Below, in pieces: positions 24,986-33,964 of a stretch of DNA of 64,000 bases. The translations under genes were made by a program, and so were the position numbers. The notes under the pieces are model-generated. The model searched no databases, was not told the DNA's origin, and saw only the letters and a program-made list of their open reading frames with translations. The stretch lies in assembly GCA_964347975.1 (NCBI GenBank), contig CAYGAY010000014.1, positions 19,315 to 83,314 of the forward strand. The letters are read 5' to 3'. This DNA comes from Bin87 sp964347975 (lineage in GTDB: Bacteria > Chloroflexota > Dehalococcoidia > Lucifugimonadales > UBA3495). Numbering within the stretch: the stretch's first letter is position 1; each line of letters begins with the position of its first letter.

Positions 24986-25774
24986 CTAATGCTGACCAAT
25001 GAACTCCAGCACCAGCCCGTTCCAGACCTGCGGGCGTTCCCAGTGGCCGGCGTGGCCGGCGTCGGGGAGCGAAGCGAAGCGGGAGGTTGGGATGTGCGCC
25101 GCCTGCATTCGCATCAGGGCCGGCGGCGCGAGGATGTCGGCGTTGCCGGACAGCGCCAGCGTGGGTACGCGCATGGTGGACAGGCGGGCGTAGGTGATGG
25201 GTTCGCTTACGGGTTGGGCCGGGATACTGCCGCAGGGCCGGCTGGACAGCTCGATCTCCAGCCAGCGGGCCACGCCTACCGGGTCGACGCCCCGGTAGGA
25301 CGGGCCGAGCTCGCGCAGTTCCACCGGGAGGTTCTGGATTTCCGGCGGACGCAGGCGGCGCTGGACTTCCAGATACTCAGGGTCCTGAATGCCGGCAATG
25401 GTATTGGCGATCACCAGGCTGCGCACCCACCCCGGATGGGCCAGCGCGTAGCCGATTCCGGTGATACCGCCGGCAGCGGTGCCGATCAGGTGGAACCGGT
25501 CCAGGGCCAGATGCTCAACCAGCCCGTGCAGGTCTTCGTCCTGATGGCCGGGCTGCAGGGTCCCCTCTTTTGAAGGATCCGTGGTGTTTCGGGAACGTCC
25601 CCAGGTGCGACGGTCGTAAGTGATGCAGCGGTAGCCGGCAGTGGTGAAAGCCGGAAGCTGGTGTACCCAGGCGTCGCAGGTGCCGGAGGCGGCGTGGCAG
25701 AAAACCACCGGAATGCCGTCGCCGCCGGTGTCCTCGTACCACAGGTCAACGCCGGGGAGAGTCGCGTATGGCAT
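24986..25774 (-). CDS. Alpha/beta hydrolase-fold protein lacking the nucleophile Ser
   Basis: 262 aa from MPYATLPGVDLWYEDTGG with GGGAGG seven bases upstream. The fold is complete: oxyanion FCHAASG, then GRS, lid, NADILAP (acid) and DAGHAGHWE (His). The nucleophile elbow reads IGTAAGG, with Ala100 instead of Ser, so ordinary esterase chemistry is doubtful. A subfamily with GTAAGG may exist and use another mechanism. It converges on the GIY-YIG gene's strand mates and is preceded by a Uma2-esterase pair. Confidence 0.82.
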   Translation of the reverse strand: MPYATLPGVDLWYEDTGGDGIPVVFCHAASGTCDAWVHQLPAFTTAGYRCITYDRRTWGRSRNTTDPSKEGTLQPGHQDEDLHGLVEHLALDRFHLIGTAAGGITGIGYALAHPGWVRSLVIANTIAGIQDPEYLEVQRRLRPPEIQNLPVELRELGPSYRGVDPVGVARWLEIELSSRPCGSIPAQPVSEPITYARLSTMRVPTLALSGNADILAPPALMRMQAAHIPTSRFASLPDAGHAGHWERPQVWNGLVLEFIGQH

Positions 25775-25799
25775 TGCGCTGCCTCCCATCCTGTGCCAA

Positions 25800-26495
25800 T
25801 TATTGGTTTTGCAGTCGGTGAATTTGCTCTTGCAACCGCGCCACCTCGGCCTCGGCGGCCAGCGCTTCTTCGTAGGTCGGCAGGTAGCGCCGGCCTACCG
25901 GGTCGTAGAATCGCAGCTGACCGTCTTCCCAGCAGATGTCCAGGTTCAGTACCGCGCTGTGTCCCCAATAACCCCGGATTTTTGACCAATTGTCATCCGT
26001 CTGGTGGATGGTTATTTCCTGGTAGGCGTCGTTAACCAGCCGGTCTCCGGCCAGGGCTGCCGGGTACAGCGTGCCGCCGGTGTGGTCAAAGCGCCAGTAC
26101 TCGGGTACGCGGAAAGTGGCGTAGCCCACCCGCTTGACCACGTAGTCATTCTCGGCATTGTTGTATGAGGCGACTTCCAGCACAAAGTCCGGCGGTTTGC
26201 CCCACTCATCGATGGAATAGCCTCTCTGGGCCACGATGGCCGCCCGGTCAATGTTGAAGGCCACCAGCAGGTCCGGCTTGAGCAGGCCCGATTGCTGCCG
26301 GTGATTCCAGCCCACCGGAACTTCGCTGAGCACAATGGTGGTGGCCGGCGCGCCCAGGTGCATACGCAAGGCGGGCTGATGCCCCTGGTCGTGCAGGTAG
26401 AGAGGGTTGTTCATGTCTTCACGCGGCGGCAATTCGGGGAACTGCCTGGGATGTCTGGCGGGCTGGCCCGCCGGCGCAACAGGTTTGGTAGTCAT
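25800..26495 (-). CDS. Uma2 family protein with coiled-coil tail
   Basis: 231 aa. GHQPALRMHLGAPATTIVLS precedes LLVAFNIDRAAIVAQRGYSI and PPDFVLEVASYNNAEND, which is the DFVxEV core of the longer Uma2 type also seen at 51263-52069 and 57680-58438. The C-terminus is a short coiled coil (EEALAAEAEVARLQEQIHRL). Start overlaps the AXE-like stop by 4 nt (ATGA), so the two are coupled. Confidence 0.85.
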   Translation of the reverse strand: MTTKPVAPAGQPARHPRQFPELPPREDMNNPLYLHDQGHQPALRMHLGAPATTIVLSEVPVGWNHRQQSGLLKPDLLVAFNIDRAAIVAQRGYSIDEWGKPPDFVLEVASYNNAENDYVVKRVGYATFRVPEYWRFDHTGGTLYPAALAGDRLVNDAYQEITIHQTDDNWSKIRGYWGHSAVLNLDICWEDGQLRFYDPVGRRYLPTYEEALAAEAEVARLQEQIHRLQNQ

Positions 26496-27454
26496 GGCAA
26501 GCCTCCGGACGACTGATTATGAGACGGCTGCCAGTGCGGCGGCAAGCTGGGCTGGGCCATTCCGAACTGTCGGGACAGCCATTCCTCGGCATACCGGCCG
26601 TCCCGGTAGCCGGAATGCTCGGCTTTGTGGACGGTGGTATCGCCGCGAATGGCCTGCGTCAGCGGTTCCAGCGCGGCGGCGTCCAGGGCCGCGCCGTCGG
26701 CGCCGGCCAGGATCAGCGTGGCCGCGCTGATCCTGGGGCCGAACCAGCGCAGGTCGAAGTATGACAGGGTGCGATGAATCGCCGCGCGGCGGGTGGGATG
26801 CAAGCGCAGGTAGTCGTTGATCTCCTCCAGCGGGTAGGCGCTCGTGCGCTGGGCCAGGTCGGCGGTGGCGTAGAGCAGCGTGGGCGTGCCTACCAGGTGA
26901 GTAACTTGGGGGGACAATGCCGCCGTGGTCACCGCCAGGTCATTGCCGATGGCCGCTATGCGCGTTTCGTCCACTTCCGGAAGACTGGCCAGATATTGCA
27001 GCCCCCGAACGCAGTCGGCCACGATGCCCCGGTACACATAGGCCGCCGGGTCGTCAATGCCGTCGGTAAGCTGCCCGGGGAAAGCGGCGGCGTAGGGCTG
27101 GTCAGCGAGGCGCTGCCCGCGCGCGCAGATGGCGAAGGTCACATGATCCCGGCGTTGACCGTTGGCTTGCCCCTGGGGAACCAGGTCGGTCACGCTGCCG
27201 TAGCGCGGCAGGTGATAACGGGCCGGAAAGGGGCCCTTATCGGTCAAGAGATCCGGGTTGGGGATGCTCAGGTAGCCGTAAATGCGATACGGGCCGATGG
27301 AGGTCAGGCGCACGCCGTAGGCCGTGGCAAAATCGGTGGAGCGCAGGGGGATTTCCTGCGCCTCCGCCGCGGGGGGAAACCGGGCCAGTTCCGCCAGCAC
27401 GTCGTGCCAGTAGGTGTCAAAGTCGTTGGGCTTTGCGCCGGTGAGTGTGGTCAT
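26492..27454 (-). CDS. AXE1-family hydrolase homologue with degenerate active site
   Basis: 320 aa and full length, with the family N-terminus (FDTYWHDVLAELARFPP) and core (YRGIVADCVRGLQYLASLPEV then RIAAIG). The nucleophile elbow reads AIGNDLAVTTAAL; the paralogue at 28717-29643 has GVTGHSQGGG there, so the Ser position (172) is Asp and the glycines are gone. A His candidate remains (AEHSGYRDG). This looks like a non-catalytic descendant rather than a frameshifted pseudogene. Coupled to the Uma2 gene by ATGA. Confidence 0.82.
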   Translation of the reverse strand: MTTLTGAKPNDFDTYWHDVLAELARFPPAAEAQEIPLRSTDFATAYGVRLTSIGPYRIYGYLSIPNPDLLTDKGPFPARYHLPRYGSVTDLVPQGQANGQRRDHVTFAICARGQRLADQPYAAAFPGQLTDGIDDPAAYVYRGIVADCVRGLQYLASLPEVDETRIAAIGNDLAVTTAALSPQVTHLVGTPTLLYATADLAQRTSAYPLEEINDYLRLHPTRRAAIHRTLSYFDLRWFGPRISAATLILAGADGAALDAAALEPLTQAIRGDTTVHKAEHSGYRDGRYAEEWLSRQFGMAQPSLPPHWQPSHNQSSGGLP

Positions 27455-27476
27455 GCCGTTCAGTCCGTTTTGAAAG

Positions 27477-27935
27477 TCATGCTTCTGTTGCCATTGCGGG
27501 GTGCAAAGCTCTCACGCGTTTGGCGATCATATCGCCGATCAGCAGCGCGGTGTCGTGGGCTTCCGCCGGGGGCAATCCCAGAATATCGCAATGAGTTGGG
27601 TCCGGATCAGGAAATCGGCAGTTGGGTTGGGCTGGCGTGTTTACGAAGTGAATTGCCGGCAATTCGTCACGAAGGTAGCGCTTAACGTCTCCGACGTTTA
27701 ACTCGGCAAACACGGCATTACGCCCGAGGGTGCGATGAATCACGCTTCTGACACCGGAAATCTGCTGCTCTTTGGTAGGGTAGTCGAAATATTCCAGCCA
27801 ATTGACGGACAAACCATCCTCATCGGGAACCCTACAGAACTGGGAGCCATCCACTCTGCCATCACGGAGTCCGGTGAGGCCGACATAGCGAATCACGTTG
27901 TGGTCATCCGCAATTTCAAGCTTGGGGTTTGTCAT
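27477..27935 (-). CDS. Uncharacterised protein, second of a pair
   Basis: 152 aa. I do not recognise a named family. It has VIRYVGLTGLRDGRVDGSQF and DEDGLSVNWLEYF, a pattern of short conserved strands, and a cysteine near NCRFPDPDPTHC. It overlaps the preceding 231-aa gene by 20 nt, so the two are translationally coupled. A toxin-antitoxin-type or two-component defence pair is possible but unproved. Confidence 0.6.
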   Translation of the reverse strand: MTNPKLEIADDHNVIRYVGLTGLRDGRVDGSQFCRVPDEDGLSVNWLEYFDYPTKEQQISGVRSVIHRTLGRNAVFAELNVGDVKRYLRDELPAIHFVNTPAQPNCRFPDPDPTHCDILGLPPAEAHDTALLIGDMIAKRVRALHPAMATEA

Positions 27936-28611
27936 GCAAGTGCACCAGGGGCGTCAGCTCGAAGGCCACAACTAGCTGCTTGATGCCATCGAATGTGTCG
28001 GCGCCGGCCACGCGCGAAACTTTCCCGGACCCCAGACGGCGCTTGAAAATGACGAATTGCACCCGCTTATTGCCGAGAAACTGCAAAGCCAGATGGGTTT
28101 CGTCATCTTGGTCCCATTCCCAAACCGCGCGCAGGTTGCCGTTGTCCATCAATGCCAGCCCGGCTTTGCGCCAGTAGGGGTTATCGGTGATGAATGCCTG
28201 GAAGTCTTGTGCCGAGTCTTCGTTCCAGGCGACGTCGTCGTCCTCAGCCGCTTCACGCAGCGCGGTGAGACGGTCTCCGTACTGCGCCAGAGCGGTTGCT
28301 ATTTCATAGGCGGTAGCGCGTTCTGCCGGCCTCTGGCAAGGCCAGGGTCGGAACCCTTGATAAGTATATCCAATTTGCTCCAAAGCCTTGAGACTATCCC
28401 GCAACTTGAGAGGATCTATCATCAAGTTCCGGTCGGGAGCCGATTTTTGCTCATCGTGAACATAGACGATATAGCCCCGCGGAGACACGGCGCCGCTGCG
28501 GATGTCTGCGGGTGCCACTATGATGTGTCCCGACCGGAGTTCTGCGGCCCAATCGTCGGGAATCTTCCAGAACATATTGGAATCTGCCGGCGTTTCAGGT
28601 TCCGTTGTCAT
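27916..28611 (-). CDS. Uncharacterised protein, first of a pair
   Basis: 231 aa, no membrane segment or signal peptide. The middle is helical (AYEIATALAQYGDRLTALRE) and the C-terminal third is beta-rich (NGNLRAVWEWDQDDETHLAL, QFLGNKRVQFVIFKRR, then VAGADTFDGIKQLV). I recall no assigned function. It is the promoter-proximal gene of the coupled pair. Acidic, soluble and probably intact. Confidence 0.6.
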   Translation of the reverse strand: MTTEPETPADSNMFWKIPDDWAAELRSGHIIVAPADIRSGAVSPRGYIVYVHDEQKSAPDRNLMIDPLKLRDSLKALEQIGYTYQGFRPWPCQRPAERATAYEIATALAQYGDRLTALREAAEDDDVAWNEDSAQDFQAFITDNPYWRKAGLALMDNGNLRAVWEWDQDDETHLALQFLGNKRVQFVIFKRRLGSGKVSRVAGADTFDGIKQLVVAFELTPLVHLHDKPQA

Positions 28612-28716
28612 GGCCTAGCCTCCCGGTTGTGACCACAGTACGCTAGCTGATAGCAACGATTCCAGCCGGCTGCGATTCGTCCGGCAACTGCTTGATTGGG
28701 CAAGTATGGGATACCG

Positions 28717-29643
28717 TCAAGGCCGCAGGCGCTTTGCCATGAAAGCGTCCACGATGGCGGCGTGTTCGTGGTTGTTGGCGTCGTGGCCGTGGCCGTCGTA
28801 GGCGTACATCCGTTTGTCGTCGCTGGCGATGTTGTTGAACATGGCGAAGCCCGTCTCCGGCGGGCAGGTGCTGTCCTGCAGGCCCACGCTGACGATTATC
28901 GGACAGGTGATGCGGTGGGCCAGGTTGATGCCGTCGAAGTAGGCCAGCGTGTTCTCCACCCGCTCCCGGCGGTCGGGATACAGCCGCAGGTAGTCGGCAA
29001 TTTCCTGGTAGGGATAGGCGTCGGTCAGCTCGATGGAGTCCATGTAGCCGCAGAGGTAAGGCGCGCCGGCCGCCGCCGCCTTGATTTCAGGACGCAGCGC
29101 CGCCGTGGCTACGGTGAGGCCGCCGCCCTGGCTGTGCCCGGTCACGCCGATGCGGTCGCCGTCCACCTCGCTGCGGGCCAGCAGAAACTCCACGGCACGG
29201 CAGGCGTCCATGTAGAAGCCGCGATAGGAGTAGGTGTTTCGATCCACCATGCCGTAGGTGAGCAGGCCGGGATAACCGGGGTTGAACTGGCGGTTGCTGC
29301 GCAGCTTGCCCCGGGGGGCGACGCTGAAAGCGGCATAGCCCCGGGCCGCCCAGGGTTTGGGCACCGGCGGCTCCATGTTATAACCAGGGACCTGGAGCAG
29401 CCCCGGCAGCCGGCCCTCCCGCTCTCTCGGCACGGCGTACCAGCCGGCGATGCGTACCCGGTCCAGGCTGGTGAAGAAGACCTCGTACACGTCGATGCTG
29501 GCCGTGGACCGGAGGGGATCGTACACCACCTCCGGCTCCAGCGGGATTTTAGCGGTTTCCGCCAGCACGTCATCCCAGAACTGGTCGATATCGTCCGGCT
29601 TGCGGACCTTGGTCACGTACTGGTCGGCGGGTGTCCTGGGCAT
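28717..29643 (-). CDS. Acetyl-xylan-esterase-like alpha/beta hydrolase (AXE1 family)
   Basis: 308 aa from MPRTPADQYVTKV with GGGGAG upstream. The nucleophile elbow IGVTGHSQGGG (Ser171) and the family core RGFYMDACRAVEFLLARSEV are intact; acid SVGLQDSTCP and His in DGHGHDANNH follow. Substrate unknown; no signal peptide. It ends a two-gene run with the UGSC-family gene immediately upstream (13 nt between stop and start). Confidence 0.88.
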   Translation of the reverse strand: MPRTPADQYVTKVRKPDDIDQFWDDVLAETAKIPLEPEVVYDPLRSTASIDVYEVFFTSLDRVRIAGWYAVPREREGRLPGLLQVPGYNMEPPVPKPWAARGYAAFSVAPRGKLRSNRQFNPGYPGLLTYGMVDRNTYSYRGFYMDACRAVEFLLARSEVDGDRIGVTGHSQGGGLTVATAALRPEIKAAAAGAPYLCGYMDSIELTDAYPYQEIADYLRLYPDRRERVENTLAYFDGINLAHRITCPIIVSVGLQDSTCPPETGFAMFNNIASDDKRMYAYDGHGHDANNHEHAAIVDAFMAKRLRP

Positions 29644-29656
29644 AAGATTGCTCCCC

Positions 29657-31408
29657 TTACACGTCCTCCACCGGCATGGTGGCGATGCCGTAGGTGCCAT
29701 AGAAGAAGTTGGCGTAGTGGGTGGAGCCGCCGGTTACGAACAGCAGGTACTGTTCGGGGTCTTCCAGCGCGGGAATGGTGACATCCGGGTCGATATTTGA
29801 CAAATCCGGGGCCAGCTGCTGAAGCTCGGGGTGGTGGAGCCACTTGCCGTTGGCGTCGGTGGGCAGACCCGCCGCGCCGATGGCGTCGCGCAGCGCGGCG
29901 CGGCAGCGCTGGTGCAGCCACTCCTGGGCGTCCCGCTTGCTGAAGCCGGCCTCGGCCAGTATGACCGCCCGGGAAGGGCTGAGCATGATGGGGTGATACG
30001 GGCCCTGGTACTCAACGCGCTGGTTGGTGTGCCCCACCTGGGCGGACTGGCGGCCCTTGATCCAGCTGCCCCCGCCGGCGTGTCGGTAAAACATCATGGA
30101 CGCGATGTTGTTCAGCGTGTCCAGGTGGTTGCGGGAGGCGTTGTCCAGGATGTCCGTCGGGCCGGTTACCGTTACCACGGTGACCGCGCTCTCGTCCGGG
30201 CGGAAACCCTTGTCCACGTGGTAGGGCTGCCAGGGGCTGACCTCCTCGTTCTCGGCGATGCACATGCCGAACTTGGTGGGCAGGCCGATGAAGTTAGGGT
30301 CGCCCGCGCCGGCCTTGCAGTAGCCGATGTTGATGAGGCAAAGGCGCAGGGCGCGCCCGATGGCGGTGTTGGCCTTGTTGATAACGCCGGGCCCCATGGC
30401 GGAGGTGCCGCAGTTGATGCCGGCCCGGGCCGCCGCCGGCCCGTTGACCAGGATCAGCGGGGCCTCGGTGTGGCCCGACACCTGCATATCCCGGTGGTTC
30501 ATCTCCGGCTGGGCGATACATTCGATAGCGGCCAGCAGTATGGGCAGCTGCTCGGGCTGGCAGCCGGCCATCACCGCGTTGATGGCGATTTTCTCCACTG
30601 TCGCCAGCCCGAAGCCCGGCTCCATGACCATCACCACGTCCTGGGGGGCGCGCCGGGTACCCTTCAGCATGGCCTCCACCGCTGCCGGCGTGGGCGGAAC
30701 GATAGGCAGGCCGTCGCTCCAGTCCCGCTCCTCCATGAAGCGGTTCACCGTGTCCAGTCCCCAGGGAGAGTCGTCCAGGGTGACGGTGAACACATCCGTC
30801 TCGCTGTGGCCGTTGGCCGCGCCGGACTGCATTTTCGACCAATCGCCGGACGACGCCGACATACGGGTCAGGCCGAGGATGATATTGTCGATCTGTTCGT
30901 CCACCATCTTGTGGATGTAGTCGGGCTGCTGCCCGGTGCAGGCGTGGGGAATGGTGACGAAGGCGGCGGCGGGCTGCCCCCAGCCGTCCACGCAGGACTG
31001 CCAGGCGCGGGCGAAGCTGCGCGCGGCGATGCCAACGGACGGAATGCCGGCCTTCTCCATAGCTACCATGTCGTGGGCAAGCCACGACGTGCAGCCCCCT
31101 CAATGCGCTGCCGCGCCCACCATGGCATCGACTTCGGCGGCAATGACGGCGGCCTCATCCTCGTCGATATGCACGCCGCGGCTCAGGGCCGGCCGGCCCT
31201 GGCGCCGGGGGCCGCCGTAGCTCTCGAACTTGACGTTGGCGAAGCGCCGGCCCAGATGCTCGGCGACGCGGTCCACGGCCACGTCGGCGCCGCCGGTCAT
31301 GTTGCTGTACAGGCCGATGGTCTTGCCTTCCAGGGTCTCCAGGCGGGGGGCCGGCGGCACCTTGAAATCGACGCGGGACGCGGCGGGGGACATGATCTGC
31401 AACTGCAT
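29657..31408 (-). CDS. UGSC-family protein, probable selenoprotein (in-frame TGA at 31100-31102)
   Basis: Read as one gene of 583 residues from MQLQIMSPAA (AGGAG upstream at the right spacing). The first 102 residues (RLETLEGKTIGLYSN onward) and the rest lie in the same frame, divided by one TGA at codon 103. Around it the reading is AAAH-TGA-GGCTSWLAHDMV, then MEKAGIPSV. This is the UGSC-type motif, where family members carry Cys or selenocysteine (U) followed by G-x-C. A stem-loop follows the TGA. After the UGSC domain comes a second domain from about residue 195 (NRFMEERDWSDGLPIVPPTP) of unassigned function. A true nonsense mutation is the alternative. Confidence 0.8.
31063..31102 (-). promoter_or_regulatory. 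Candidate SECIS after the UGSC-gene TGA
   Basis: On the minus strand the TGA (31102-31100) is followed after 18 nt by a stem-loop: GTCGTGG (31088-31082), loop CTTGC, CCACGAC (31076-31070). A lower stem CTGC (31094-31091) pairs with GTAG (31066-31063, one G-T) across an internal loop. Spacing fits bacterial SECIS rules (apical loop about 16-37 nt past the UGA). Confidence 0.6.
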
Positions 31409-31529
31409 TGCCGTACTCCTGTTGTCCGAGGCTCGGGGGTGTTGCTTGGGGGCAAGTCTATGTTGCGCCGGCGGCGCCGTCAATTACTTTGGAAAGACCC
31501 TGCGGCGATGGGGCCGGCCCGGGGTCTGG

Positions 31530-32960
31530 TCAGTCCGCCCGTCCGGCGGCCTCGGCGGTGCCTCCGGTCTCAGGCCCGAACCCTTGACCAACCCCGAGCC
31601 CCTGACCGCCAGCGGCGGCGGCCCGGGCCGCCTCCCGCTCCCGCTGGGCCTGGAGACGCTGGGGCAGTCGCGGGAAGGGCAGGAACCAATAGCCGACGGC
31701 GGCGCACACGTAGAGAGCCACCAGCGGGAACAGCGCCCAGTAGAAGCTGCCGGTATGGTCGTAAATGGCGCCCATCCACATGGCGGTCCACATTGAAGCC
31801 AATTGGTCGGGCAGATGCTGCCAGCCCCGCAGGGTGGCGTAGGAGCGCCGGCCGAAGAAATCGCCCATAATCGCCCAGTTGAGGGGATTGGCGCTCTCGG
31901 CGAAAGCCAGCAGCCCTACGAACAGCGCCAGCTGCCAGATGTGGCCGCTCTGGGTGAACAGGGAGGCCAATGCCGCCGCGCCGGCGACCATGCACAGCGC
32001 GCTGAGCTTGCGCCGGTCCACCTTGTCGCCGATCCAGCCCATGCACGGGTTGAAAATCATGTTGGCGAAGGAGAAGGCCCCGACGAAAGCCGCCGCGATG
32101 ACGATGTGCCGCTGGGCCAACTCCGACCCCGGTTCGGAGGGCACGCCGGCCTCCATGAACCAGATCATCACGGGGGCCATGAGGAAGGACACGCCGGCGT
32201 GGACGATGTTGCGGAACCCGGTGGCCATCACCAGCAGCCAGTAGGACGGCGTCCGCATGGCCTCGCGAGCGGTGAAATCGTTCTGGCCGAACTGTAGCTG
32301 GCGGCGCTGCTGAATGGTAGATGGCCCAGTCCGGGCATCTGCGGCGGGTTCGGGAGGATCGCCGTCGGGGAGCTGTCCCATGTCCTCTGGAGCCCGGCGG
32401 AGGAACCACGACAGGGGGATGACCACCGCCAGGATGGCGATGCCGAGAACGGTGCAGGCGTCCCGCCATCCCACCGCGAAAATCAGCAGGCCCACCAGCG
32501 GCGCAGTGGCTCCGCCCAGGCCGTTGCCCATGCTGACCACCGACATGGCCAGACCGCGCCGCCGGCGGAACCAGTTGTTGACGGCGGCGATGGAGGCGTT
32601 GTTATAGCCGGAACGGAACCCTACCGACAGGAAGCCGACAAAAATCAGCAGAAAGTACCAGAAACTGCCGGTGTAGCCCAGCAGGATGAAGCCCAGGCCC
32701 GACATCAACCCGCCGAAGGCCAGCATGACCCGAGGACCGAAACGGTCGGTGCAGTATCCCATGAGCGGCCCCTGGACGCCCCCCATGAAGCGTCCCAGCC
32801 CTTCGGCGAGGCCCATCATGGTGCGGGTGAAGCCCAGGTCCTGCTCCACGGGCACGTAGAAGACGGTGAAGCCGCGGTTGAAAGTGCCGTGCTTCATACC
32901 GTCGGCAACGAGGCTGACGAGGACGATCCACCAGCCGTAGAAGATTTTGGGCCGGCGCAT
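31530..32960 (-). CDS. Major facilitator superfamily transporter
   Basis: 476 aa with about twelve membrane segments. The MFS loop 2-3 motif is GYCTDRFGPR and its C-terminal counterpart GWIGDKVDRRK. It opens FYGWWIVLVSLVADGMKHG, typical of the oxalate/formate antiporter-like (OFA/monocarboxylate) group. The Gly/Ala-rich C-terminal tail is low complexity. Substrate likely a small organic acid, but not provable. It lies 121 nt before the start of the UGSC gene on the same strand. Confidence 0.88.
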   Translation of the reverse strand: MRRPKIFYGWWIVLVSLVADGMKHGTFNRGFTVFYVPVEQDLGFTRTMMGLAEGLGRFMGGVQGPLMGYCTDRFGPRVMLAFGGLMSGLGFILLGYTGSFWYFLLIFVGFLSVGFRSGYNNASIAAVNNWFRRRRGLAMSVVSMGNGLGGATAPLVGLLIFAVGWRDACTVLGIAILAVVIPLSWFLRRAPEDMGQLPDGDPPEPAADARTGPSTIQQRRQLQFGQNDFTAREAMRTPSYWLLVMATGFRNIVHAGVSFLMAPVMIWFMEAGVPSEPGSELAQRHIVIAAAFVGAFSFANMIFNPCMGWIGDKVDRRKLSALCMVAGAAALASLFTQSGHIWQLALFVGLLAFAESANPLNWAIMGDFFGRRSYATLRGWQHLPDQLASMWTAMWMGAIYDHTGSFYWALFPLVALYVCAAVGYWFLPFPRLPQRLQAQREREAARAAAAGGQGLGVGQGFGPETGGTAEAAGRAD

Positions 32961-33150
32961 TATGGGCTGGCCCGTCGCGGAATGGGTCGTCGGACGGCCG
33001 GCAGGCGGGTATTGATGTTGCTCAGCATCGGCAGCGGCGCAGAGGCAATGTTACGAGGGCGCAGGTATCTCCCGCGCCCGCCGTATATCGCCGGATTGTA
33101 CCACAGGCGGCCGGTGGTGTATGAAGCGCCGTTCCGTTCCGTTCCTGGCT

Positions 33151-33591
33151 CTATCCGGCGGCGATTGGATTCCTGGTGCGCAGCTCCGGGAACAGGGAGA
33201 AATCCCGGTCTCGGGTGAGGAGTTCTTCCACGCCGTGAGCGACACAGATGGCCGCGATGCGCGCATCATGGATGACCCCACCGAGTACTCTGGGCCTTTG
33301 CGCGAACCGGCTCAGCAGTTCCGTAAAGTCCTCAGTCTCGCCAATGAGGCGATTGGACGGCGCCATGGTCCAGGCAACGAACTGGCGCCAGGCCTGTTCC
33401 GGGGTTGAAGCGTTGTCCCGCCAGATGCGCGGGTTGGTCACTACGCTCAAAAATTCGTAGCAGCACGGCCACGGTATCGCCCAGAGCGCATCGCCCTTGG
33501 CCAAGGCGCGCAACAGATCTGCCGCCGCTTCATGTTCCCGGCTTTCCCGGCGGTGGGCGTAAACCAGAATGTTGGTATCCACGGCCTTCAC
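33151..33591 (-). CDS. vapC: PIN-domain ribonuclease toxin
   Basis: 146 aa. The acidic PIN residues are in place: VDTNILVYAH (Asp5), EFLSVV (Glu), GVIHDARIAAICVAHG (Asp) and TRDRDFSLF (Asp). The family cleaves tRNA or rRNA and is neutralised by its partner. It overlaps the VapB-type gene by 4 nt. Complete and probably active. Confidence 0.9.
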   Translation of the reverse strand: MKAVDTNILVYAHRRESREHEAAADLLRALAKGDALWAIPWPCCYEFLSVVTNPRIWRDNASTPEQAWRQFVAWTMAPSNRLIGETEDFTELLSRFAQRPRVLGGVIHDARIAAICVAHGVEELLTRDRDFSLFPELRTRNPIAAG

Positions 33592-33833
33592 GGCGACTCA
33601 GTCTCACCGTAGATGACCGACCGCAAATCGGGCCAAGAATATTGCTCCAGAGGGTCCCGCCGGCTCGCGTCGCCCACGCTCAAGTCAGGCAGTTCGTACC
33701 CGGCCCGGGGCGGCGTCGCCAATGCCAGACGCAGCCCTTCTTCAACTACCGCCCGCAAGGGACGCCCAGTCTCCTTAGCATATCGTTTCGCCCGCGCCAA
33801 CAACTCATCCTGGATGTCAATTGTAGTCTTCAT
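33588..33833 (-). CDS. vapB: VapB-type antitoxin
   Basis: 81 aa. MKTTIDIQDELLARAKRYAK is a ribbon-helix-helix (type II VapB/Arc-like) DNA-binding start, followed by an extended C-terminus for toxin binding (ELPDLSVGDASRRDPLEQYS). Four-nt overlap with the PIN gene downstream. A palindromic site lies 25-43 nt upstream and may be its operator. Confidence 0.85.
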   Translation of the reverse strand: MKTTIDIQDELLARAKRYAKETGRPLRAVVEEGLRLALATPPRAGYELPDLSVGDASRRDPLEQYSWPDLRSVIYGETESP

Positions 33834-33857
33834 GTTGCCATGCTAGCCATATAAGAT

Positions 33858-33876
33858 AATATGGTCAAACCATATT
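33858..33876. promoter_or_regulatory. Palindromic operator of vapBC
   Basis: AATATGG-TCAAA-CCATATT is a perfect 7-bp inverted repeat just ahead of vapB. It is unusually AT-rich for this region and overlaps a TTGACC that could be a -35 on the minus strand. Confidence 0.6.
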
Positions 33877-33964
33877 TTAATGCAGGAGCGCTTCAATTTG
33901 TAGGATCTGCTCCGTTTGGTTAGAATCATCCGCGATTTTCCCGCAGCCACCAAGGAGCCCTGTG

